NCBI GenBank assembly: GCA_035761805.1
Contig: DASTQL010000164.1
Location: forward strand, 1-21,113
Source: DASTQL01 sp035761805
Lineage (GTDB): Bacteria > Actinomycetota > Actinomycetes > Jiangellales > Jiangellaceae
DNA: 21,113 nt
Direction: 5' to 3'
Of this stretch, positions 7,744 to 14,361 are shown one piece after another; the stretch's first letter is position 1; every line of letters begins with the position of its first letter. The notes under the pieces were generated by a model that did no database searches, was not told the DNA's origin, and saw nothing but the letters and a program-made list of their open reading frames with translations. A program made the translations under genes and the position numbers.

Positions 7744-8271
7744 TCAGGTCGCGTCGGGGCCCTGGGCGCGGACCTCCTCGACCCGGCTCAGCGCCGAGCG
7801 CAGGTCGGCCAGCCACTCCTCGGTGTTGCGCCCCACCAGCCGCACGCACCAGGCCAGCGCCTCCGACCGCGACCGCGCCACGCCGGCCTCGACGAGCGTG
7901 TCCAGGACCCGGCGCTCCGGCTGGCGGAGCCGGGTCATCACCGGGACCGACAGCGTGGTGAAGAGCTCCTCCCGCTCGCCGCACCGGACACCCCAGGCGA
8001 CCTTGCGCCGCGTTCGGTGCTCGATCTCGCGGGCGATCTCGATCCGCTCGGCGCGGGTCGACTCCCGGAACTGACGGGTACGGCCGGCTGCCGCCGCCTC
8101 CCGTTCGGCCGGCGAGGCCTCGTCCGCGAGCTCGGGCGCGGCGATCCGGCCGACCACCGTGATCTCCTCGCGGTCGACCGTGACCTCGGCCGGCTCCACG
8201 AACCAGTCCTCAGGCAGCCGACCGCTGAGCCAGCCGCGCACCTTCTCGGTGATCTCGTCTCGCGTCGTCAT
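7744..8271 (-). CDS. Uncharacterised 175-aa protein with ribbon-helix-helix-like C-terminal part
   Basis: I do not recognise the full-length family. Residues 1-60 look like a small alpha/beta domain (VRGWLSGRLPEDWFVEP, then EITVVGRI). Residues about 60-95 form a charged helix rich in Arg/Glu. Residues about 107-150 read as strand-helix-turn-helix: a TLSVPVMTRL strand, PERRVLDTLVEAG helix, VARSRSEAL turn and a second helix, the pattern of CopG/MetJ-like DNA-binding or antitoxin folds. A regulatory role is therefore possible. The ATG at 8271 has no Shine-Dalgarno, and a TGTAAT element ends 9 nt before it, so the mRNA may be leaderless. It sits 59 nt downstream of the universal stress protein gene on the same strand. 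No toxin-like neighbour was seen. Confidence 0.8.
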   Translation of the reverse strand: MTTRDEITEKVRGWLSGRLPEDWFVEPAEVTVDREEITVVGRIAAPELADEASPAEREAAAAGRTRQFRESTRAERIEIAREIEHRTRRKVAWGVRCGEREELFTTLSVPVMTRLRQPERRVLDTLVEAGVARSRSEALAWCVRLVGRNTEEWLADLRSALSRVEEVRAQGPDAT

Positions 8272-8280
8272 GCAAGGACG

Positions 8281-8294
8281 ATTACATCATTACA
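8281..8294 (-). promoter_or_regulatory. AT-rich TGTAAT direct repeat in the promoter region of the 175-aa gene
   Basis: On the minus strand TGTAAT (8294-8289) and TGTAAT (8286-8281) are exact copies spaced by 2 nt, an 8-bp period. Each matches the -10 consensus TATAAT at five of six positions. The proximal copy ends 9 nt before the ATG, a distance that would give a leaderless transcript. It is one of the few AT-rich patches in the window. No clear -35 at 17 nt was found. Confidence 0.4.
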
Positions 8295-8330
8295 ACGGTA
8301 CGGCAAGGGCGTCCGCCGACAGCGGAAGGC

Positions 8331-8831
8331 TCATCCGGCCGGGCGCCTCGCCGACGAGGCGGGGCGTCCGGTGAGCGGCACGACGAGGACGGGGCAGTGC
8401 GAGTGCCGGACCAGCTGGTCGCTCACCGAGCCGAGCAGCAACCCCATGAAGCCACCACGGCCGCGGGCGCCGACCACGAGGAGATCGGCCCGCCGGCTGG
8501 CTTCGACCAGGATGCCCGCCGGCGCCGCGTGGATCGGGTGCAGCCGCACGTCGAGCCCGTGGTCCGCGCCGAGCACCGAACGCACCTGGGCGTCGAGCCA
8601 GTGCTCGACCGCCTCCTGGTACTCGCTGAACGGCGGCACGTAGCCCGGTTCCCAGGTTGGAGGTTTGGGAGCGTTGGTCAGCCCCCAGGCCCGGATCACG
8701 TGCAGCGGGCACCCGCGTAGCCGGGCCTCCTCGGCCGCCGCCGACAGGGCCGCGCGGCTGTTGTCGGAGTCGTCGACGCCGACGACGACGCCGCCCTCGA
8801 CGCCCTCGACGTGCTCTGCCACCTCGATCAT
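8331..8831 (-). CDS. Universal stress protein, UspA family, single domain
   Basis: 166-residue cytoplasmic protein with one Usp domain. The first strand GGVVVGVDDSDNSRAAL carries the conserved Asp (D20). The ATP-binding signature G-2x-G-9x-G-S is complete at residues 121-135 (GARGRGGFMGLLLGS), so this is predicted to bind ATP. HSHCPVLVVP ends the fold. The ATG at 8831 was chosen because it is close to the first strand; an in-frame GTG two codons upstream (8837) is possible, and neither has a strong ribosome site. It starts 31 nt after the DUF255 gene on the same strand and is likely co-transcribed with it. It is not part of the conserved neighbourhood known from mycobacteria. Confidence 0.93.
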   Translation of the reverse strand: MIEVAEHVEGVEGGVVVGVDDSDNSRAALSAAAEEARLRGCPLHVIRAWGLTNAPKPPTWEPGYVPPFSEYQEAVEHWLDAQVRSVLGADHGLDVRLHPIHAAPAGILVEASRRADLLVVGARGRGGFMGLLLGSVSDQLVRHSHCPVLVVPLTGRPASSARRPAG

Positions 8832-8862
8832 GGCCACATCCGACCACAGGGCGGGCCCCGGG

Positions 8863-10920
8863 TCAGCGGCGACCGGCCCCCGGAAGCATCTCGACCCGTG
8901 CCCCGACCTGCCCGGCGAGCACCGCGGGATCGGTCGTCGGTGCCTCGCAGACGAAGGTCCGACACACGTACGCAGCGGGGGCACCGTCCCGGGTCGGCCG
9001 GCCGTGGAGCAGGGGGACCGCGGACGCGGCCTCGCCGTCGGGGGCGCCGGCGCCCACGACAGCGCCCGGTGACGTGCCGAGCAGCGCGGTGCGGTGCAGG
9101 GCCGACCCGCGCGGGTCGCCCTCGGTCCCGACCACCGCGACCTCCAGGGGACCGGCGGCCAGGGCCTCGGCGACCGCCAGCCCCCAGCCGGCGAAGCGCG
9201 GCGCCTGCCGGGCCAGCGGCACGTAGACCGCGAGGGCGGCCTCGGCGGCCTCCCGGTGCCGGGCCGACCCGGTCAGGGCGGCGAAGGAGAGCAGCGCGCC
9301 CGCCGTCGCCGCCAGCCCGGACGGCGTGGCGTTGTCGGTGGGGTCCTGCGGCCGCCGGATCCCGGCGAGCCGTTCGTCCGTGGCGTCGTCGGCGGTGTCG
9401 TGGAAGCCCCCGGCCCCGTCGGTGAAGTGTCCGAGCACGACGTCGAGCACCTGCTCGGCGAAGGACAGCCAGACCGGGTCCCCCGTGACCGCGACCAGCG
9501 CGAGGAAGCCCTCGGCCAGGTCACCGTGATCGTCCAGCACACCCGCGTGGGGGCCGGCGCGCCCGTCCCGCGAGACGCGCAGCACGCGCCCGTGGTCGTC
9601 CAGGTGCACCCGTACGAGGAGATCGGCGCAGGCGACCGCGGCCTCGACCCACGACGGCTCGTCCAGCAGGGCACCGGCCTCGGCCAGCGCGGCGACGGCC
9701 AGCCCGTTCCAGGCCGCCACGACCTTGTCGTCGCGGGCCGGCTGCGGTCGGTGGGCCCGGGCGGCCAGGAGCTGCGCCCGTACGCCGGCCCAGCGGGCCG
9801 CGTCGCCCGGGTCGCGCGGCAGCTGGAGCGTCGACCGGCCGTGCTCGAAGGTCCCCGGGCCGGTGACGGTGAGCAGCTCCGCCGCCCAGGCGCCGTCGTC
9901 CGGGCCGAGCTCCTCGCGCAGCTGGTCCTGCGCCCAGACGTAGGTGGCCCCCTCCACCCCGTCGGCGTCGGCGTCGAGCGCCGAGGCGAAGCCACCCTCC
10001 GGCGTGCGGAGGTCGCGGAGCAGGAACTCCGCCGTCTCGCGCACGACCCGCGCGGCCAGCGGTGACCCGGTCGTCCGCCAGAGGTGCAGGTAGACCCGCA
10101 GCAGCAGCACGTTGTCGTACAGCATCTTCTCGAAGTGCGGCACCACCCATGCGGCGTCGACGCTGTAGCGCGCGAAACCCCCGGCGAGCTGGTCGTACAT
10201 CCCGCCCCTGGCCATCCGCTCGCAGGTCGCCTCGGCCATCGCAAGGGCCTCCGCATCTCCTGTACTGGCATGGTGGCGCAGCAGGAACTCGAGCACCATC
10301 GACGGCGGGAACTTCGGGGCGCGCCCGAAGCCGGCGTGGGTCCCGTCGAACTCGCGGGCGAGGACCCGGACCGCGGCATCGAGGTCGTCCGGCGTGGGCG
10401 CCGGCCCGGTGGCGGCCAGCCGCGCGGCACCGAGCCGCTCGCTGATCCCGGTCGCCGCCTCGTCGACCTCGCCGCGGCGCTCGTGCCAGGTCCGGGTGAC
10501 GGCGTCGAGCACCTGGCGGAAGGACGGCATGCCGTGCCTCGGCGTCGGTGGGAAGTACGTCCCGGCGTAGAAGGGAGCCCCGGCGGGCGTCAGGAAGGCG
10601 GTCATCGGCCAGCCGCCGTGGCCGGTCATGGCCTGGACGGCCTCCATGTAGACCGCGTCGACGTCGGGCCGCTCCTCGCGGTCGACCTTGATGCTGACGA
10701 AGTGCTCGTTCATCTGCGCAGCCGTGGCCTCGTCCTCGAAGGACTCGTGCGCCATGACATGGCACCAGTGGCAGGCCGCGTACCCGACGCTCAGCAGGAC
10801 CGGGACGTCGCGGCGCCGGGCCTCCGCGAAGGCCTCGTCGCCCCACTCCCACCAGTCGACCGGGTTGTCCCGGTGCTGCTGGAGGTACGGGGAGGTCGCC
10901 GTCGCCAACCGGTTGGCCAT
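8863..10920 (-). CDS. DUF255 thioredoxin-domain protein (YyaL/SPATA20 family)
   Basis: 685-residue protein of about the usual family length. The N-terminal thioredoxin-like domain (about 1-170) begins with the hallmark LATATSPYLQQHRDNPVDWW and contains the CHWC motif (C50, C53), followed by HESFEDE and the VDREERPDVDAVYM block. The remainder is an alpha/alpha-barrel of the six-hairpin glycosidase type (FGRAPKFPPSMVLEFLL, YDQLAGGFARYSVDAAWVVPHFEKMLYDN, AAWNGLAVAAL, AEGFLALVAVTGD). The biochemical function of the family is unproven; a redox role is suggested by CxxC. ATG 10920 is fixed by the family N-terminus; upstream in-frame codons do not match. It corresponds by position to M. tuberculosis Rv1084. 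Confidence 0.94.
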   Translation of the reverse strand: MANRLATATSPYLQQHRDNPVDWWEWGDEAFAEARRRDVPVLLSVGYAACHWCHVMAHESFEDEATAAQMNEHFVSIKVDREERPDVDAVYMEAVQAMTGHGGWPMTAFLTPAGAPFYAGTYFPPTPRHGMPSFRQVLDAVTRTWHERRGEVDEAATGISERLGAARLAATGPAPTPDDLDAAVRVLAREFDGTHAGFGRAPKFPPSMVLEFLLRHHASTGDAEALAMAEATCERMARGGMYDQLAGGFARYSVDAAWVVPHFEKMLYDNVLLLRVYLHLWRTTGSPLAARVVRETAEFLLRDLRTPEGGFASALDADADGVEGATYVWAQDQLREELGPDDGAWAAELLTVTGPGTFEHGRSTLQLPRDPGDAARWAGVRAQLLAARAHRPQPARDDKVVAAWNGLAVAALAEAGALLDEPSWVEAAVACADLLVRVHLDDHGRVLRVSRDGRAGPHAGVLDDHGDLAEGFLALVAVTGDPVWLSFAEQVLDVVLGHFTDGAGGFHDTADDATDERLAGIRRPQDPTDNATPSGLAATAGALLSFAALTGSARHREAAEAALAVYVPLARQAPRFAGWGLAVAEALAAGPLEVAVVGTEGDPRGSALHRTALLGTSPGAVVGAGAPDGEAASAVPLLHGRPTRDGAPAAYVCRTFVCEAPTTDPAVLAGQVGARVEMLPGAGRR

Positions 10921-11033
10921 GGGGCCAGCCTGCCCGATGTGCGCCGCCTGGCGCCTTGTACCCGGTCGGCAATGATCACGGCAGCCGCGTACGTGGGTGC
11001 CGAGCCAGGTGAATGCACCGCGGCGCGTGCCCA

Positions 11034-11047
11034 CATGCCGCGGCATG
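11034..11047. promoter_or_regulatory. 14-bp perfect palindrome CATGCCGCGGCATG upstream of the DUF255 gene
   Basis: An exact palindrome with no spacer lies 114 bp before the DUF255 ATG and 82 nt after the stop of the 79-aa gene. With no loop it is better read as a protein-binding site than as a terminator. A binding protein is not known. Confidence 0.3.
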
Positions 11048-11129
11048 GGAAGCCCGCCAGCCGGTCGACCACCCCAGCGGATGGGTCGGCGCGAGACGCC
11101 GCCGCGGTACGGCCGAGCCGTGGTTCCGG

Positions 11130-11369
11130 TCAGCCGGGCTCGTCCTCGTCGCGCCGTCGCATCCGCTCCGCGTCGCTGTCGCCCGACTCGTCGAAGTCCA
11201 CTCGACGCATCTGGGTGTTCATGCTCCTGATCAGCAGGACCAAGCTGATGCCCAGCAGCACGACGATGACGAAGGCGATCGGGCCGGCGCTGACCATCGA
11301 CTCGTCGACGACCCGCGGCGAGGGCGCCGGGCTGGGCGCCTGCAACGGCAGAGCCGGCACGATCAGCAT
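11130..11369 (-). CDS. Small one-TM actinobacterial membrane protein (Rv1083-like position)
   Basis: 79-residue protein with a single hydrophobic segment at about 30-47 (PIAFVIVVLLGISLVLLI), followed by RSMNTQMRRVDF and an acidic/basic cytoplasmic tail (DESGDSDAERMRRRDEDEPG). Short membrane proteins with this SMN-Q-R-R-V segment after the TM occur next to mca in many actinobacteria; function is unknown. ATG 11369 is preceded by GGTGGAGG at ideal spacing, which decides against the ATG seven codons upstream (11390) whose frame contains that ribosome site. It is the third gene of a minus-strand run mca, secreted protein, this gene, with a 46-nt gap. Confidence 0.82.
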   Translation of the reverse strand: MLIVPALPLQAPSPAPSPRVVDESMVSAGPIAFVIVVLLGISLVLLIRSMNTQMRRVDFDESGDSDAERMRRRDEDEPG

Positions 11370-11415
11370 CTGAGGACCTCCACCGGACATCGTCCCACCC
11401 GCCGCCGCCCGCCGA

Positions 11416-12144
11416 TCACCTGGTGGGCGGCCGATCCCCGTACGGCGGCTGACCCCCGTGCGGAGGCTGGTCCTCGTACGGGGGCCGGCTGGTCGGCGGG
11501 GGTGGCGAGGTCCACGGCGTGGGACCGGTCGGGGGCGGATGGCCCCGACGAGCGTGCCACGGGTCGGCCGCGCGGCGCCCGAGAGCGTAGCCGATCGCAC
11601 CGCCGACAGCGCCGCCCACGAGGAACGGGATGGCCAGCGCCAGCAGGGCGACGATGCCACCGAAGACCAGGAGGGGCAGGAACCCTTCGTCGCCGACGAC
11701 CCCTCCCCAGAACTCCGCGTCACCCAGTCCCTCGGCGTCGAGGGCGGGGTCGCGGTCCCCGTAGCGCTGCGCCAGCTCGGGCCGGTCCAGCAACAGCCCG
11801 GGCGGGACACCCGGCTCGCTCCATCCCGGCGCCTCCGTCGCCTGGACGACGACCCGCGCGATCCGGTAGCCGGCGTGCTCCCAGACCGTCCGGGCGATCT
11901 CGTCCATCTCGTCGAGGACGGCCGGCTCGTCGGCGGCGTCGGAGGTGTACCAGACGCTCATCCCGACGGCGGCCTGGTCACCCCCCCGGAGGGCCTCGGG
12001 GAGGGTATAGGCGTCATCGAAGCCGAGGCCCTGCAGTCGCTCGTCGAGTCCGAAGGAGTCGTCTCCGGCCGCCCAGGCGGGCGCCGCGAGACCCGGGCCG
12101 ACCAGCACCGCCGACGCGGCCGCCAGCGCCAACGAGACGAGCAC
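11416..12144 (-). CDS. Exported membrane protein of unknown function with Pro-rich C-terminal tail, downstream of mca
   Basis: Unrecognised protein of 242 residues from GTG 12144, or 248 from a CTG at 12162 that overlaps the mca stop codon as CTGA. The CTG start would give an MRRFS basic n-region before the hydrophobic stretch SLVLVSLALAAASAVLVG, a proper signal peptide ending near AWA; the GTG start lacks any positive charge. No ATG, GTG or TTG lies nearby upstream. The exported part (about 32-160 in the CTG numbering) contains WYTSDAADEP and ARTVWEHAGYRIARVVVQAT. A Gly-rich TM region (about 161-195, FLPLLVFGGIVALLALAIPFLVGGAVGGAIGYALG) is followed by a Pro/Tyr-rich tail with repeated PPY(E/G)D units. 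Coupling to mca suggests related expression, not a known function. Confidence 0.75.
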   Translation of the reverse strand: MLVSLALAAASAVLVGPGLAAPAWAAGDDSFGLDERLQGLGFDDAYTLPEALRGGDQAAVGMSVWYTSDAADEPAVLDEMDEIARTVWEHAGYRIARVVVQATEAPGWSEPGVPPGLLLDRPELAQRYGDRDPALDAEGLGDAEFWGGVVGDEGFLPLLVFGGIVALLALAIPFLVGGAVGGAIGYALGRRAADPWHARRGHPPPTGPTPWTSPPPPTSRPPYEDQPPHGGQPPYGDRPPTR

Positions 12145-12158
12145 CAGGCTGAACCGCC

Positions 12159-13052
12159 TCAGCGCAGCAGGTCGTCGCGCAGCCCCGCGAAGAGGTCGTC
12201 CTCGGGCACGTCGGTCTCGACCAGCGACCTGGCGAGCTCGTAATCCTCCGTCGGCCAGGCCTGTTGGTGCACGTCGAGCGGCACGGCGAACCATGGCCCC
12301 TCCGGGTCGATCTGGGTCGCGTGGGCGAGCAGGGCCCGATCGCGGACCGGGAAGTAGTCGGCGCACGGTACCCGCGTCGTGATCCGCCGGGCGTGCTCGG
12401 GGTCGGGAGCCCACTCGGCCAGACGCTCGGCGTAGGGCGACTCCAGCCCTCGCCTCAGCATCTCGTCGTGGAGCGCCTGGGTCCGCTCCCGGTGGAAGGA
12501 GTGGTGGTAGTAGAGCTTGTACGGCTGCCACGGCTCGCCCAGCTCGGGGTACGCGTCCGGGTCGCCGGCCGCCTCGAAGGCCGCGACCGCGACCTGGTGG
12601 CACCTGACATGGTCCGGGTGCGGGTAGCCGCCGTTCTCGTCGTACGTGGTCATGACGTGCGGCCGAAGGCGGCGGACCAGCTCGACGAGCGGGGCCGCGG
12701 CGACGTCCACCGGCAGGGAGGCGAAACAACCGTCGGGCAGCGGCGGCGGAGGGTCGCCCTCGGGGAAGCCCGAGTCGACGAAGCCCAGCCAGTCCTGGGT
12801 GATGCCGAGGATGGCGCGGGCGGCGTCCATCTCCTGGCGGCGGATCTCGCTGATGTTGGCGAGCACGTCGGGCCGGTCCATGTTGGGGTTGAGGATCGAG
12901 CCCCGCTCACCGCCGGTGCAGGTCACGACGTGAACGTCGACGCCCTCGGCCACGTAGCGCGCCGTCGACGCCGCCCCCTTGCTCGACTCGTCGTCCGGGT
13001 GCGCGTGCACGTGCATCAGCCGCAGCTGCTCGGCCACCTGGCGGTCTCCCAT
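12159..13052 (-). CDS. mca: Mycothiol S-conjugate amidase
   Basis: 297-residue cytoplasmic zinc amidase of the LmbE/MshB family. It cleaves mycothiol S-conjugates to a mercapturic acid, which is exported, and GlcN-inositol, which is recycled to mycothiol. Zinc ligands are visible in AHPDDE (H18, D21) and YPHPDH (H148). ESSKGAASTARY and CTGGERGSILNPNMD are characteristic of Mca rather than of the deacetylase MshB, as is the length of just under 300. The start is ATG 13052, three residues longer than the mycobacterial N-terminus before RLMHVHAHPDD; an in-frame TTG at 13094 would add 14 residues. Neither has a good ribosome site. It is divergent from the DUF4307 gene with only 25-67 nt between starts and overlaps or abuts the next gene downstream. 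Confidence 0.95.
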   Translation of the reverse strand: MGDRQVAEQLRLMHVHAHPDDESSKGAASTARYVAEGVDVHVVTCTGGERGSILNPNMDRPDVLANISEIRRQEMDAARAILGITQDWLGFVDSGFPEGDPPPPLPDGCFASLPVDVAAAPLVELVRRLRPHVMTTYDENGGYPHPDHVRCHQVAVAAFEAAGDPDAYPELGEPWQPYKLYYHHSFHRERTQALHDEMLRRGLESPYAERLAEWAPDPEHARRITTRVPCADYFPVRDRALLAHATQIDPEGPWFAVPLDVHQQAWPTEDYELARSLVETDVPEDDLFAGLRDDLLR

Positions 13053-13119
13053 CCGTACGGTCCGGTCGGTGCCGGTGGGCGGTCCGGTGGACAATGGTGC
13101 CCGACCCCCGAGGAGGACC

Positions 13120-13518
13120 GTGACCGCGTCTACGCCTGCCCGGCCGGCCGACCGCTACGGGCGACCCCGGCGGCGGCCGCGTGCCGGCCCGGTCATGGCC
13201 GTCGTGACCGTGGCGATGGTGGTCCTGGTCGTGCTGGTCTGGCGATCGTCGCCGTGGTCCGGGGCTCACCCGTCGGCCGGCTTGGTTCGCTGGGGACCCA
13301 CCGTCGACGGCCGGATCGAGGTCGTGGTGGACGTGCGCCGCCCGGAGGGGGAGTCGGCCTCGTGCGAGGTGCGGGCCATCGACCGCAGGCGGGCCGTCGT
13401 CGGCACCGCGCAGGCCGAGGTCCCGCCAGGCGAGCCGGCGCAGGTCCGGGTCGCCGTGACCATCCCGGTGGAGGTCGAGGCGATCGCCGCCGAGGTGGGC
13501 CCCTGTACGTCACCGTGA
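13120..13518 (+). CDS. DUF4307 small membrane protein
   Basis: 132-residue protein. The N-terminus ADRYGRPRRR is the typical basic cytoplasmic segment of DUF4307 proteins, followed by one TM segment (about 25-41, MAVVTVAMVVLVVLVW). An extracytoplasmic beta-rich domain then carries two cysteines (C82 and C129) that could form a disulphide. Function is unknown. The start is GTG at 13120 with AGGAGG ending 3 nt before it, a short spacing; an ATG at residue 26 is too late because it would remove the basic segment. It is divergent from mca and upstream of greA on the same strand, as in M. tuberculosis Rv1081c. Confidence 0.87.
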   Translation: MTASTPARPADRYGRPRRRPRAGPVMAVVTVAMVVLVVLVWRSSPWSGAHPSAGLVRWGPTVDGRIEVVVDVRRPEGESASCEVRAIDRRRAVVGTAQAEVPPGEPAQVRVAVTIPVEVEAIAAEVGPCTSP

Positions 13519-13690
13519 TCCCGTGACCTGCGGCGATACCGTTGTGAGCCACCTGTTGTTACGCTGGGGGCAATCCGCTGGTCCCTGCCGGGCGCAGGTC
13601 CGGGGGATGAACGCACCCAGGCGCGGCACCAGCGCCGCGACCGAGTGGCCTGACGGCCGACGACCACGAGAGCACCATCGAGGAGACGCC

Positions 13691-14197
13691 GTGACCTCCA
13701 CGAGCGACAACGTCGCCTGGCTGACCCAGGAGGCTTACGACAGGCTGCAGGCCGAGCTCGAGCAGCTGATGGGACCGGCGCGCGTCGAGATCGCCAAGCG
13801 CATCGAGGCCGCTCGGACCGAGGGTGACCTCTCGGAGAACGGCGGCTACCACGCGGCCAAGGAGGCGCAGGGTCACCAGGAGGCCCGCATCCGGCAGCTG
13901 CAGGCGCTGCTGCAGCGGGCCAGGGTGGGCGAGCGTCCGGCCGACGACGGCGTCGTCGAGCCCGGGATGGTCGTCGAGGTCCGCTTCGCCGGCGACGACG
14001 AGACCGAGAGCTTCCTGCTGGGCTCGCGTGAGCTGATGTCCCTGGACGCATCGGTGGAGATCGACGTCTACTCGCCGCAGTCGCCGCTCGGTGGCGCGAT
14101 CAACGGGCACCACGTCGGCGAGAGCGCGAGCTACCAGGCCCCCAACGGGCGTGAGATCACCGTCGAGATCGTGTCGGCGCACCCGTACGCGGGCTGA
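13691..14197 (+). CDS. greA: Transcription elongation factor GreA
   Basis: 168-residue factor that rescues backtracked RNA polymerase by stimulating transcript cleavage. The N-terminal antiparallel coiled coil (about 10-85) has the acidic tip GDLSENGGYHAAKEAQ with D46 and E49, which place Mg2+ in the polymerase secondary channel. The C-terminal FKBP-like domain follows (GMVVEVRF, then SPLGGAINGHHVGE and APNGREITVEIV). GTG 13691 has GAGGAGA about 5 nt upstream; an in-frame ATG at 13607 would add 28 residues of non-family sequence. The 172-nt gap before it may hold its promoter (TACGCT at 13560-13565 fits TAnnnT), but no convincing -35 was found. Confidence 0.96.
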   Translation: MTSTSDNVAWLTQEAYDRLQAELEQLMGPARVEIAKRIEAARTEGDLSENGGYHAAKEAQGHQEARIRQLQALLQRARVGERPADDGVVEPGMVVEVRFAGDDETESFLLGSRELMSLDASVEIDVYSPQSPLGGAINGHHVGESASYQAPNGREITVEIVSAHPYAG

Positions 14198-14271
14198 GCC
14201 CCGCGGACCGTCCCCGGCCGACTCCCGCACGCACGGACGCAGTTGCCTGGCTGCCCTGCCTCGACCGCGCC

Positions 14272-14346
14272 CCCGAGACGATCACCGGTCCGCGAACCGG
14301 TCGCCCCGTTGGGCGGCCGGACTCGCGGACCGTTGATCGTCTCGGG
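14272..14346. terminator. 75-nt two-tier hairpin, bidirectional terminator between greA and the repeat protein gene
   Basis: The outer arms 14272-14295 and 14323-14346 are 24-nt inverted repeats with one mismatch. The inner arms CCGGTCGCCC (14297-14306) and GGGCGGCCGG (14311-14320) pair over 10 positions with one G-U and a 4-nt loop. The structure begins 74 nt after greA and ends 15 nt from the stop of the convergent gene, so it serves both strands. There is no strong U-tract. Confidence 0.85.
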
Positions 14347-14361
14347 TTCTCCCGTCGGTTG

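Noticed and set aside
12145..12729. N-terminal extension of the exported protein's frame into mca
   Set aside because: The frame is open there only because it overlaps mca; the signal peptide begins at about 12162 and no usable start with a ribosome site lies further up.
13607..13690. In-frame ATG upstream of greA giving a 28-residue extension
   Set aside because: The extra residues are unlike GreA N-termini, whereas GTG 13691 has a well-placed ribosome site.
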